A stretch of 64,000 nt of DNA, taken from Ruminococcus sp. (lineage in GTDB: Bacteria > Bacillota > Clostridia > Oscillospirales > Ruminococcaceae). The stretch spans positions 62,001 to 126,000 of the forward strand of contig SVNX01000001.1 in NCBI GenBank assembly GCA_015066665.1, written 5' to 3'. Each line of letters begins with the position of its first letter. Position 1 is the stretch's first letter. Both the position numbers and the translations under genes were made by a program. This document shows, piece by piece, positions 43,939 to 52,518 of this stretch. Below the pieces are notes generated by a model. That model was not told where the DNA came from. It ran no database searches and worked only from the letters and a program-made list of their open reading frames with translations.

Positions 43939-43965
43939 AAAAGCCCCCGGATTCCGGGGGCTTTT
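43939..43965 (-). terminator. Terminator after the anti-sigma gene
   Basis: AAAAGCCCCCGG-ATT-CCGGGGGCTTTT, a 12-bp stem, 7 bases past the stop. Confidence 0.9.
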
Positions 43966-43971
43966 GTGCGG

Positions 43972-44646
43972 TCATTCCGCCTGTGCATACAGCTCGGAAA
44001 TCGGTATGGTCATTTCCTGATCCCAGCAGTGCACCGTGAGCGTGCTGCCATTTTCGGCGTCCTTGACGGGCAGGTACCAGTTAAATTGATGGGAATTCTT
44101 ACCAAGATCGTCAAAGGGGAATCCCAGAACCGGATAGATCGTGATCTCATAGTGACTGATCATGCTGCCGTCACTCAGATACTCGTACTGTACATTATGA
44201 GAATTGCGGATGTTTTTGCAGTCCCCGCTGAAATTGACGAGCAGGAACTGCTGCTCCTCCTTGTCAACATTGGTCGGTGCGCCGTCCTCATCCATTTCCC
44301 AGCTGCTGACCACGTCCGTGAAAAAGGACGGTGTGATCGTCAGCTGATCGGAATGAATCGGAATCACGCCATAACAGCAAAATAAAACGATGCTGCCCAG
44401 CAGCAGTGCGCCTGCTCCGAAGCCGATGGCGGCCCGGATCATCGTGGAACGCTTCACCTTTTTCAGCGGACGGAGATCCTTTTCCGTCTCCGGAAGGGGA
44501 AGCTCTGTTTTTTTGCACATGGCTTCGTAGATTTCTGTGCAGTCCCCGCAGTCATGCAGATGCGCTTCGATCAGCTCGTTGCTTTCCTCCGATGTCAGCT
44601 TGTCGCAGTACAGCGGAAGAAGATCCTGTATCACCTTACATTTCAT
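43972..44646 (-). CDS. Zinc-finger anti-sigma factor
   Basis: 224 residues. The N-terminal zinc-finger-type anti-sigma domain reads LYCDKLTSEES and EAHLHDCGDC, the HxxxCxxC core. A membrane helix (about 73-95, IGFGAGALLLGSIVLFCC) and an extracellular domain of 130 residues follow. It probably holds the ECF sigma factor encoded just upstream at the membrane until an outside signal releases it. The start overlaps nothing but lies 5 bases after the sigma stop. The GTG seen in the ORF track is part of the ribosome site region (AAAGGAGTGAATGCT). Confidence 0.87.
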   Translation of the reverse strand: MKCKVIQDLLPLYCDKLTSEESNELIEAHLHDCGDCTEIYEAMCKKTELPLPETEKDLRPLKKVKRSTMIRAAIGFGAGALLLGSIVLFCCYGVIPIHSDQLTITPSFFTDVVSSWEMDEDGAPTNVDKEEQQFLLVNFSGDCKNIRNSHNVQYEYLSDGSMISHYEITIYPVLGFPFDDLGKNSHQFNWYLPVKDAENGSTLTVHCWDQEMTIPISELYAQAE

Positions 44647-44651
44647 AGCAT

Positions 44652-45125
44652 TCACTCCTTTGATAATTTCTGTTTGGTACGGTAATAGGTGACTCTTGCC
44701 CAGTTTTCGGTCTTTCCAAACAATTCTCCAATCTCACGGAATGACAATGCACCGGTTGCCCGCAGCAGAATCAGCTCCTTTTCCTGCTCGGGCAGGGCAT
44801 GGATCTGCCGCATGAGAGAGAGCTTCTGCTCCTTCAGCTCGGCCATCTTGTCCGGTGCGGCATTGGGGTCGGGGATGGTTTCATCCGGTTCGGCGATGGG
44901 ATGGCGTTTTCGCCGATCGAGTTCCCGCAGCCAGAGGTGCTTTGCAATACTGCACAGCCAGCTGTAGACCGAACAGCTGCCGTCATACCGATTCAGGCAG
45001 CGCAGTGCCTCGCAGAAGGTCTCCTGCATCAGCTCCTCCGCCGTATCGGCGTCACGGGACAGACTGAGCAGGTACAGATACACTTTTTTGCCGTATTCCT
45101 GATAATAGTCTTTGATCTCGGACAA
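44652..45125 (-). CDS. ECF RNA polymerase sigma factor
   Basis: 157 residues with sigma region 2 (DADTAEELMQETFCEALRCLNRYDG, SVYSWLCSIAKHLW) and region 4 (LPEQEKELILLRATGALSFREIGELFGKTENWARVTYYRTKQKL). The start codon is TTG after AAAGGAGGTGGGGAC. It is paired with an anti-sigma gene and preceded by an ECF-type promoter, so it very likely activates its own operon. Confidence 0.92.
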   Translation of the reverse strand: MSEIKDYYQEYGKKVYLYLLSLSRDADTAEELMQETFCEALRCLNRYDGSCSVYSWLCSIAKHLWLRELDRRKRHPIAEPDETIPDPNAAPDKMAELKEQKLSLMRQIHALPEQEKELILLRATGALSFREIGELFGKTENWARVTYYRTKQKLSKE

Positions 45126-45171
45126 GTCCCCACCTCCTTTCGTGAGCGGATCGCAGAACGTTCTGTAGATA

Positions 45172-45198
45172 TATCCGTTTCAGAACGCATTCGTTACA
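45172..45198 (-). promoter_or_regulatory. ECF-type promoter of the sigma/anti-sigma operon
   Basis: On the minus strand TGTAAC-N15-CGGATA, with an AAC-like -35 and a CGGA-type -10 as used by ECF sigma factors. No housekeeping promoter is evident. Confidence 0.6.
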
Positions 45199-45205
45199 GC
45201 ATTTC

Positions 45206-45244
45206 TCAAAAAAATCAGCCCTTCCCGCAATGCGGGAAGGGCTG
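45206..45244 (-). terminator. Terminator of the ftsH operon
   Basis: On the minus strand CAGCCCTTCCCGCA-TTGCGGGAAGGGCTG followed by ATTTTTTT, just after ftsH. It also separates ftsH from the ECF promoter. Confidence 0.93.
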
Positions 45245-45255
45245 TTCGGTTTCTT

Positions 45256-47208
45256 TTATGCCTCGGGCTTCTCTTCAGGAGCGGCATCGGCCGGTTCCTC
45301 GGGCATTTCCACGGTCTTTTCCATGTCGATGTCCGCATCGGTTACCGCAGGGGCCGCAGCTTCCTTCGGTTCGTCCGGTGTCAGTTCACCCTTCATGAGC
45401 TTCTCGAAGTCCGCACCGTCGATCTTCTCATGCTTGATCAGATACTGAGCCACAGTGTGGAGCTGATCCATATGCGTGCTGAGGATATCCTCTGCACGGG
45501 CATAGCCCTCTTCCACATAGGCACGGATCTCGGCGTCGATCTCCGCTGCCACCTGCTCGGAGTAGTTCTTGGTGCTGCCGAAGTCACGGCCGAGGAAGAC
45601 CTCGTTCTGATCGCTGCCGTAAACGACGGGGCCAAGATTCTCACTAAAGCCATAGCGGGTGATCATGTTGCGTGCAGTTGCGGTAGCACGCTCCAGATCG
45701 TTGGAGGCACCGGTGGAAATATCATCAAGGATGAGCTTTTCAGCCACACGGCCGCCCAGCAGCACGATGATCTCTTCACGCATTTCCATCATGCTCACAT
45801 AGGACTTGTCATGCTCGGGCAGGGACATGGTGTAGCCGCCCGCCATACCTCTGGGGATGATGGAGATCTGGTGCACCTTATCCTGATGCGGACAGTAATA
45901 GGTGCAGACTGCGTGACCGGCCTCGTGATAAGCGGTCAGGCGGATCTCCTTTTCGGTCTTGATGCGGGACTTCTTCTCGGGACCTGCCACAACCTTGATG
46001 GTGGCCTCCTCGATGTCCTCGTTTGTGATGGCTCTTCTGTCGGCACGGGCAGCCAGCAGAGCCGCTTCGTTGGCCAGATTCTCCAGATCCGCACCGGTGA
46101 AGCCCGCAGTACCCTTGGCGATGTTCGAGAGATTCACATCGGGAGCGAGGGGCTTGTTTCTGGTGTGCACCTTGAGGATTTCCTCACGGCCCTTGATGTC
46201 GGGATAGCCGACCACGATCTGTCTGTCGAAGCGTCCGGGACGCAGCAGAGCCGGATCGAGGATGTCACGGCGGTTGGTGGCCGCAATGACGATGACGCTT
46301 TCATTGGCCGAAAAGCCGTCCATTTCAACGAGAAGCTGGTTGAGGGTCTGCTCACGCTCGTCATGACCGCCGCCGAGGCCTGCACCTCTGTGACGGCCGA
46401 CCGCATCGATCTCATCGATGAAGATGATGGCGGGGGCATTCTTCTTTGCGGTTTCGAAGATGTCGCGGACACGGGATGCACCCACGCCGACGAACATTTC
46501 TACGAAGTCAGAACCGGAAATCGGATAGAACGGGCAGCCGGCCTCACCTGCCACAGCTCTGGCAAGCAGGGTCTTACCGGTACCGGGCGGGCCCAGAAGC
46601 AGGACGCCCTTGGGGATTCTTGCGCCGATTTCGGCATATTTCTTGGGATTCTTGAGGAAGTCCACGACTTCGGCCATCTCAAACTTCTCTTCCTCCGCAC
46701 CGGCCACATCTGCAAAGGTGGCACGCTTGCCCTGAGGCTGGTTCTTGATGTTGGCCTTGCCGAAGGAATTATACTTGCCGCCGCTGGCCTGACGCATCAT
46801 GAAGACGAAGAGCACCACGCCCATGATCAGGATGATGAAGGTGGGCAGATAGGTGACAAGCCAGGTGTTGTCAGTGATTTTGAAGTAATCCTGTTCGAGC
46901 GGCGCATCAGGATTGGCCTTATTGTATTCCAGTCGGTAATTTTCAGTATCATTCAGGAAGATCTGGACATGGGGCACGGTGTACTCCACTTCTTCGCCGT
47001 CCTCCAGCACCAGCTCCAGTTCACCGGAACCGAGATCGAGCGTGTAGCGTTTTACTTCCAGATCGTCAAAATGGGCAATGATTTCAGAGTATTCATACTC
47101 CTCCTTGGGGCCGCTCAGCCTGGGCAGCATGAATACAACGAGGAAGATCAGAACCGCTGCCACAATCAGATATGCCAGCAAGCCTTTGCCTTTCTTCAAA
47201 ACATCCAC
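45256..47208 (-). CDS. ftsH: ATP-dependent zinc metalloprotease FtsH
   Basis: 650 residues. It is a membrane-bound hexameric protease that removes misfolded or regulatory proteins. Two N-terminal helices (about 10-29 and 120-138) flank a small outside domain. The AAA+ domain has Walker A GPPGTGKT, the pore motif [11 protein letters not shown], Walker [13 protein letters not shown] and the SRH region [21 protein letters not shown]. The zinc site HEAGH and the third ligand region [18 protein letters not shown] are intact. The C-terminal tail is acidic and Pro/Ala-rich. It ends the operon and follows tilS, as in many Firmicutes. Confidence 0.97.
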   Translation of the reverse strand: MDVLKKGKGLLAYLIVAAVLIFLVVFMLPRLSGPKEEYEYSEIIAHFDDLEVKRYTLDLGSGELELVLEDGEEVEYTVPHVQIFLNDTENYRLEYNKANPDAPLEQDYFKITDNTWLVTYLPTFIILIMGVVLFVFMMRQASGGKYNSFGKANIKNQPQGKRATFADVAGAEEEKFEMAEVVDFLKNPKKYAEIGARIPKGVLLLGPPGTGKTLLARAVAGEAGCPFYPISGSDFVEMFVGVGASRVRDIFETAKKNAPAIIFIDEIDAVGRHRGAGLGGGHDEREQTLNQLLVEMDGFSANESVIVIAATNRRDILDPALLRPGRFDRQIVVGYPDIKGREEILKVHTRNKPLAPDVNLSNIAKGTAGFTGADLENLANEAALLAARADRRAITNEDIEEATIKVVAGPEKKSRIKTEKEIRLTAYHEAGHAVCTYYCPHQDKVHQISIIPRGMAGGYTMSLPEHDKSYVSMMEMREEIIVLLGGRVAEKLILDDISTGASNDLERATATARNMITRYGFSENLGPVVYGSDQNEVFLGRDFGSTKNYSEQVAAEIDAEIRAYVEEGYARAEDILSTHMDQLHTVAQYLIKHEKIDGADFEKLMKGELTPDEPKEAAAPAVTDADIDMEKTVEMPEEPADAAPEEKPEA

Positions 47209-47281
47209 TCCTTTTCATGTATCGTTTCGTCTGTATGACGGGATGTCATCGGGATGATACATAGTATACCGTCCCGCCGTG

Positions 47282-48643
47282 TTACGACTGTGTCCGCATC
47301 GTGTCCGTTTGGTGAGAAATGGTCAGAAACAGCATCCGCTGCGTTGAATCCGTCACAGCCGCATGCGCTGCCGCCCCGAGTCCTTCGCACCAGAGCAGTC
47401 CGTCTGCGTCGGACAGAAAATGCACATAGGGGCGTCTGGCCGGCGAGACTTCGGCATTCAGCCATTTCTTGATGGAAACATGATGCGCCCGCCCCTGCGG
47501 GATCATCCGCAGACCGGGTCGTCTGCCGTGAAGCACGGCATACTCTTTTATTATATCATAATCGAGAACACAATTTGTAAAGTTTTTGTGAACATATGCG
47601 AATTTTTCCGCATCCTCCCGTGCAATCACCTCCGCATGGAGACACACTGCGGGAAACAGCTGCTGCGTTCCGCGTTTCAGCGGGAGGTCAGCGGGTGTCT
47701 CCGCCGGCGGCAGGAGATAGAGCACGCCGTGGCTCACATGGGCGCAGAGACCGCCGCGTTCGAGCTCGGCATGACCGTTTGCGGCGAGCACCTGCTCGGT
47801 CAGAGTGATGCGTCTGTAATCAGGGGGAAGCCCGTTTTCCGCAAGAAACTGCGCAATGCAGCGTCTGCGCAGGGCGGGATGGAGCGCATCCGGCAGGGCG
47901 AGTCCCCCATCGGGCCGGAGACTTTCGGCGTACTGTGCAGATGCGGCGGCTGCGAGGAAATCCTGCTCCGCCCGGAGGGTATCGGCCATGTGGCTGACGG
48001 CATCCTCTGCGGCGGGATGGCACTGCCGGAGTGCCGGCACGACATGCATCCGCAGGAAATTGCGGGTATGGACATCCTCAAGGTTCGTGCTGTCGGTCAC
48101 ATAGGACAGCCCCTGTTCTGCGATATAGTCTTCCACCTCGGCACGGGTCACATGCAGCAGCGGCCGCAGAAAGCGGTCACGCACGGGCGGAATCCCGCAC
48201 AGCCCCTTCAGCCCCGTGCCCCGGGTCATGCGGAAAAGAATGGTCTCGAGATTATCCGAGGCCGTGTGTGCCGTGGCAACAAAGCCCTCGGGGCAGAGCG
48301 TTTCAAAGAGCCGGTAGCGGCAGTCACGAGCGGCTGTTTCGACGGAGCAGCGATGGCTGCGGGCATATTCCTGCACATTGCAGGTGCCGACGACGAGGGG
48401 GATGCCCCGTTTTTCGCAGAAATCACGGCAGAACTGCTCGTCCCGCAGACTCTCCTCCCCCCGCAGGCCGTGCTGTACATGGACAGCATGCACCTCGAGT
48501 CCGAAGGCATCACGCAGTCTGCAGAGCACATCCAGCAGGCAGATGCTGTCCGCACCGCCGGAGAGGGCGGCATGGATGCGGCAATTCCGGATGCCGTGCT
48601 CCTGCAGGAACTGCCCTGCCGCATCAAGCGGGCGCATCGGCAT
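47282..48643 (-). CDS. tilS: tRNA(Ile)-lysidine synthetase
   Basis: TilS adds lysine to C34 of tRNA-Ile(CAU), changing it to read AUA. The 453-residue protein has the PP-loop ALSGGADSICLL for ATP, the family's VHVQHGLRGEES and ATAHTASDNLET, and a C-terminal tRNA-binding domain (LRMIPQGRAHHVSIKKWLNAE). It overlaps the dnaB 3' end by about 20 bases. The start is either of two ATGs two codons apart; the ribosome site is weak, so coupling to dnaB translation is likely. Confidence 0.93.
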   Translation of the reverse strand: MPMRPLDAAGQFLQEHGIRNCRIHAALSGGADSICLLDVLCRLRDAFGLEVHAVHVQHGLRGEESLRDEQFCRDFCEKRGIPLVVGTCNVQEYARSHRCSVETAARDCRYRLFETLCPEGFVATAHTASDNLETILFRMTRGTGLKGLCGIPPVRDRFLRPLLHVTRAEVEDYIAEQGLSYVTDSTNLEDVHTRNFLRMHVVPALRQCHPAAEDAVSHMADTLRAEQDFLAAAASAQYAESLRPDGGLALPDALHPALRRRCIAQFLAENGLPPDYRRITLTEQVLAANGHAELERGGLCAHVSHGVLYLLPPAETPADLPLKRGTQQLFPAVCLHAEVIAREDAEKFAYVHKNFTNCVLDYDIIKEYAVLHGRRPGLRMIPQGRAHHVSIKKWLNAEVSPARRPYVHFLSDADGLLWCEGLGAAAHAAVTDSTQRMLFLTISHQTDTMRTQS

Positions 48644-49973
48644 GCGTTTCCAGACTGGAGAAGCGGGTGTACTGGCCGTCCCATGCAAGGTTCACGGTAC
48701 CCGTTTCGCCGTGACGGTTTTTGGCCACGATGCACTCGGCCACATTGGGCGTGGTGCTCTCCTTGTTATAGTATGCGTCACGGTAGAGGAAGAGAACGAT
48801 GTCGGCGTCCTGCTCGATTGAACCGGATTCACGCAGGTCGGAGAGCATCGGACGCTTGTCCGTACGGCTTTCAGGGCCTCGGGAGAGCTGGGACAGCAGG
48901 ATCACGGGCACGTCCAGTTCCTTGGCCATGATCTTGAGCTGACGGGTGATTTCGGAGATGATCTGCACACGGTTCTCAGTCTTCAGCGTGGTCTGGATGA
49001 GGCCGAGGTAGTCGATCATGACAAGCCCCAGATTCTTCATGCGGCGGAGCTTCGCCTTGATCTGCTGCACGGTGATGCTGGCGGTATCATCGATATACAG
49101 GGGCAGACCGGACAGAAAGCTGGCACCGGCGGCAAGGCGCACCCAGTCATCGCCGTTGAGACGGCCGTTGCGGAGCTTGTTGGAATCCACCTGTGCGGCC
49201 GTGGAGAAGAGACGGGAGACCAGCTGCTCCTTGGGCATTTCCAGGGAGAAGATGCAGACCTCCTTGTCCCCGTGTGTGGCGACATAGGTGGCGATGTTCA
49301 GGGCGAATGCGGTTTTACCCATCGCAGGACGGGCAGCGACCAGGATGAGGTCGGATTTGTTCAGACCCGAGGTCACGCTGTCGAGTCCCGAAAAGCCCGT
49401 GCGGGCACCGAGATACAGCTCACGGTCGGGGCCGGCGATCTTGCCGATGTGGTTGTATGTAGAAGCGACAATCTCCTTCAGGGGGACAAGTCCGGTAACG
49501 TCACGGCCCTGACGGATGTCGAAGATGCGCTGTTCTGCGGCATCGAGCAGCAGGGAGGCATCGGTTTCGCCACTCTGGATATCCGAGAGGATGCCCCTTG
49601 CGGTTTCGGCGAGCATACGGATGTAGTACTTGCCGGCGACGATCTTGCAGTAGCTTTCGATATTGGAAACCGAGGGCACCATATTGGCGAGATTGCCGAG
49701 ATAGTTACGCCCCTCAGCGGGGGTTTCGAAGATGCGGGCCGCCACAGCCTCATTGAGCACGGTGATGACATCGGCCTTGGCGCCGGAGGTGAACATCTGG
49801 CTCATGATGGCAAACAGGGCACGATGCTGGTCGAGATAGAAGCACTCGGGCTTGATGGTCTCCATGACAACGGAGAGCACATCGGGTTCGATCAGGACGG
49901 CACCGAGGATGGTCTGCTCGGCCTCAAGGCTGTAGGGCATTTCCATATCCTGTGTCAATCCGGGTTCGGGCAT
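48624..49973 (-). CDS. dnaB: Replicative DNA helicase
   Basis: The hexameric 5'-3' helicase at the replication fork, 449 residues. The N-terminal DnaB domain (PYSLEAEQTILGAVL) is followed by the RecA-like core with Walker A ARPAMGKTAFALN, SLEMPKEQLVSRL, Walker B LVMIDYLGLI, and the end motifs LLSQLSRGPESR and DLRESGSIEQDADIVLFLYR. No intein. The start follows AAAGGAGGATTCCCC. It sits in the classic rplI-dnaB order. Confidence 0.97.
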   Translation of the reverse strand: MPEPGLTQDMEMPYSLEAEQTILGAVLIEPDVLSVVMETIKPECFYLDQHRALFAIMSQMFTSGAKADVITVLNEAVAARIFETPAEGRNYLGNLANMVPSVSNIESYCKIVAGKYYIRMLAETARGILSDIQSGETDASLLLDAAEQRIFDIRQGRDVTGLVPLKEIVASTYNHIGKIAGPDRELYLGARTGFSGLDSVTSGLNKSDLILVAARPAMGKTAFALNIATYVATHGDKEVCIFSLEMPKEQLVSRLFSTAAQVDSNKLRNGRLNGDDWVRLAAGASFLSGLPLYIDDTASITVQQIKAKLRRMKNLGLVMIDYLGLIQTTLKTENRVQIISEITRQLKIMAKELDVPVILLSQLSRGPESRTDKRPMLSDLRESGSIEQDADIVLFLYRDAYYNKESTTPNVAECIVAKNRHGETGTVNLAWDGQYTRFSSLETHADAPA

Positions 49974-50051
49974 GGGGAATCCTCCTTTCATCGGCCGGCC
50001 GGAGCCGGCTTGTCACGAAATGCCCCACCGGTGGTGGGGCAATCTGTGGAA

Positions 50052-50498
50052 TTATGCTTCTGTGACAGCAACCTTGATCATTGCAGAGATGCCGTTGTAC
50101 AGGCGCACCTCGGCATCGAATGTACCAAAGCTCTTGATCTCCTGCTTGAGGGCGATCTTCTTCTTGTCGATCTTGCAGCCGTACTGCTCAGCGAGGAACT
50201 GTGCCACCTGGCTTGCAGTTACCGAGCCGAAGAGACGGCCGCCGGTACCGGCCTTGCAGGTGATGCGGACAATCTGGCCCTCGATCTTGGCCTTGATTTC
50301 CTGTGCATTCTGACGCTCCACATCGATCTTGTGCTGTGCGGAGGACTGCTGACCCTTGAGGTGGTTGATGTTCTCGGGGGTAGCTTCTACGGCCAGCTTC
50401 TTGGGCAGGAGCATGTTGCGTGCGTAGCCGTCAGCAACCTCCTTCATCTCACCCTTCTTGCCGGAGCCTTTGACATCCTGTAAAAAAATAACCTTCAT
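50052..50498 (-). CDS. rplI: 50S ribosomal protein L9
   Basis: 148 residues, with the N-terminal [30 protein letters not shown] signature (rRNA-binding domain), a long connecting helix and the C-terminal domain ([14 protein letters not shown]). The start is the inner ATG after GAAAGGACGAGAGAT. It lies between gdpP and dnaB, the usual Firmicute order. A GCCCCACC/GGTGGGGC hairpin in the rplI-dnaB gap (50020-50042) may adjust expression of the distal genes. Confidence 0.96.
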   Translation of the reverse strand: MKVIFLQDVKGSGKKGEMKEVADGYARNMLLPKKLAVEATPENINHLKGQQSSAQHKIDVERQNAQEIKAKIEGQIVRITCKAGTGGRLFGSVTASQVAQFLAEQYGCKIDKKKIALKQEIKSFGTFDAEVRLYNGISAMIKVAVTEA

Positions 50499-50537
50499 AT
50501 CTCTCGTCCTTTCCATGCCGCAGTGAGCGGCGTTTTG

Positions 50538-52481
50538 TTATGCCTCCGAGAGGACGCCGACCAGACGGTCGCGGGCTTCCTTCGGGGAAATATCGGGAAT
50601 CTGTGTGGCGGCCATGGTCTGATGTCCGCCGCCGCCGAGGGCTTCCATGATCACCTGCACATTGACCGCACCGAGCGACCGTGCAGAAATGGAGATCGAG
50701 TGGCCGATCTCGTAGATCACAAAGGCCGCATCCACATTCTGGATGCTCAGCAGCTCATCCGCTGCCTGCGGTGCCACAAGACGCACCTCGGGCACATCGG
50801 CCGGTGCAATGGCAATGGCGTGGCGTCCGACGATCTCCGCCGACCCGACGATGTCCGTGCGGGAGCGGTAGGCCTCGATGGAGCCGGAGAACAGCCCCTT
50901 GACCTTGACGGTATCCGCACCGATCTTGCGCAGATAGGCGGCCGCTTCAAATGTACGCACACCGGTGCGCATGACAAAATTCTTGGTATCGAGCATGATG
51001 CCCGAGAGCAGACAATCCGCATAACAGCTGTCGATGGTCTTGTTCATCTTGAAGTACTGAATCAGCTCGGTGACCATCTCGCAGGCGGAAGAGGCGTAGG
51101 GCTCGTGGTGGAAAACCACGGCATTGTCCACATAATTGACGTTTTTGCGGTGATGGTCGATGACCACCACATGCGAGGCGGCTTCATAGAGCCGTTCGCT
51201 CTCGAGAATGTCCTTGTTGTGGGTGTCCACAATGATCAGCAGACTGCGGCTGGTGATGGTGGAAATGGCATCCTCGGGGGTCATGAAGAGGCTGTCGCCG
51301 ATGGTTTCCCGCATCTGTGCAATCAGCTGCGGTGCAAGGTTCTTCTTGGGATCGACCACAACGGAAACGGGCACGCCCATGAGCTTGACCGCACCTGCCA
51401 GACCGCAGGCGGAGCCGATTGAATCGAGGTCGCCGAAGCGATGCCCCATGATATAGACATTGCTGCTGGCAAGAATCATATCCTGCAGTGCGCAGGCAAT
51501 GACACGGGTCTTGGCACGGGATTTCTTTTCAACACCCTTGGACACGCCGCCGAAGAAGCGGAAGCCGCTGTCGGTCTTGACCGCCGCCTGATCGCCGCCG
51601 CGGCCGAGTGCCATATCCAGGCTCTGTGCCGCAAAGGCCTCGCTTTCCTGAAGGGTGGCGGCACCATGACCGACACCGATGGAGAAGGTGACGGTGTTCT
51701 TGTCATCCACACGGATCTGGCGGGCGTCATCGAGGATCTTGAACTTCTCATTGATCATCTGCTGGAGATGCTGCTCCTCAATCACCGCAAGGAAGCGGTC
51801 GTTCTTCATGCGGCGCAGCACACCGTTTGTCTGCGAGATGAAGTCCTCAAGCAGCTTTTCGACAGCCATGCTGGTTTCCAGACGTGTGCTGTCCTTTGTA
51901 TTCTGGAGAAGATCGTCAAAGCTGTCCACCATGATGAGCAGCACACAGGGACGGGTTGCCGCATATTCCTGCTCAAGGGTACGCAGATCGGTCATATCCG
52001 ACCAGATATAGGCCGTCAGATCGGTATCCGTGTCGGTGTCATGGTAGGGTATGGCGGAAATCAGGTAGTACCGTTCCTGCCAGATGATCTCCTGCTCGGG
52101 GAGCGACGGGTCGAAATCGAGCAGTGTGAAGAGATTTCTGCCGAAGCAGTCCGACCCCTTCACAATGCGGTTCAGAAAATAGGCATTGTGATGGATCAGG
52201 ATGCCGTCTTCATCCAGCACACAAAGTCCCAGCGGCATCTTCTGCATGGCCTCCAGCCGGCTGCGCTCGCAGGTGTCATTGAGCTGTGCCACATAGCGGA
52301 TGTGGTGCTTGTGAGCATAGAACATCTGCACGCCGATGAGCACGGTGAACAGCACCGCCGGCAGAATACAGAGCACGCAGTGCGCAATGCCGTGGCGGTA
52401 CATCACAATGGATGGCAGTGCGATGGACAGAATCAGCAGCAGAATCAGAATCCAGAGCGACCAGTGATGTCGTGGCTTCAC
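50538..52481 (-). CDS. gdpP: c-di-AMP phosphodiesterase GdpP
   Basis: GdpP degrades the essential second messenger c-di-AMP. The 647-residue protein has two N-terminal helices (9-28, 34-55), a PAS-like domain (MPLGLCVLDEDGILIHHN), a degenerate GGDEF domain without the GGDEF core, a DHH phosphoesterase domain (GHRFGDLDSIGSACG, VIVDTHN, VIDHHRKN) and a DHHA1 domain (GGGGHQTMAATQI). All metal motifs are present. The start codon is GTG after AAGGAGGTGACGGG. It precedes rplI by 39 bases. Confidence 0.95.
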   Translation of the reverse strand: MKPRHHWSLWILILLLILSIALPSIVMYRHGIAHCVLCILPAVLFTVLIGVQMFYAHKHHIRYVAQLNDTCERSRLEAMQKMPLGLCVLDEDGILIHHNAYFLNRIVKGSDCFGRNLFTLLDFDPSLPEQEIIWQERYYLISAIPYHDTDTDTDLTAYIWSDMTDLRTLEQEYAATRPCVLLIMVDSFDDLLQNTKDSTRLETSMAVEKLLEDFISQTNGVLRRMKNDRFLAVIEEQHLQQMINEKFKILDDARQIRVDDKNTVTFSIGVGHGAATLQESEAFAAQSLDMALGRGGDQAAVKTDSGFRFFGGVSKGVEKKSRAKTRVIACALQDMILASSNVYIMGHRFGDLDSIGSACGLAGAVKLMGVPVSVVVDPKKNLAPQLIAQMRETIGDSLFMTPEDAISTITSRSLLIIVDTHNKDILESERLYEAASHVVVIDHHRKNVNYVDNAVVFHHEPYASSACEMVTELIQYFKMNKTIDSCYADCLLSGIMLDTKNFVMRTGVRTFEAAAYLRKIGADTVKVKGLFSGSIEAYRSRTDIVGSAEIVGRHAIAIAPADVPEVRLVAPQAADELLSIQNVDAAFVIYEIGHSISISARSLGAVNVQVIMEALGGGGHQTMAATQIPDISPKEARDRLVGVLSEA

Positions 52482-52518
52482 CCCGTCACCTCCTTATTTT
52501 TCAACTTTATGCAGCACC

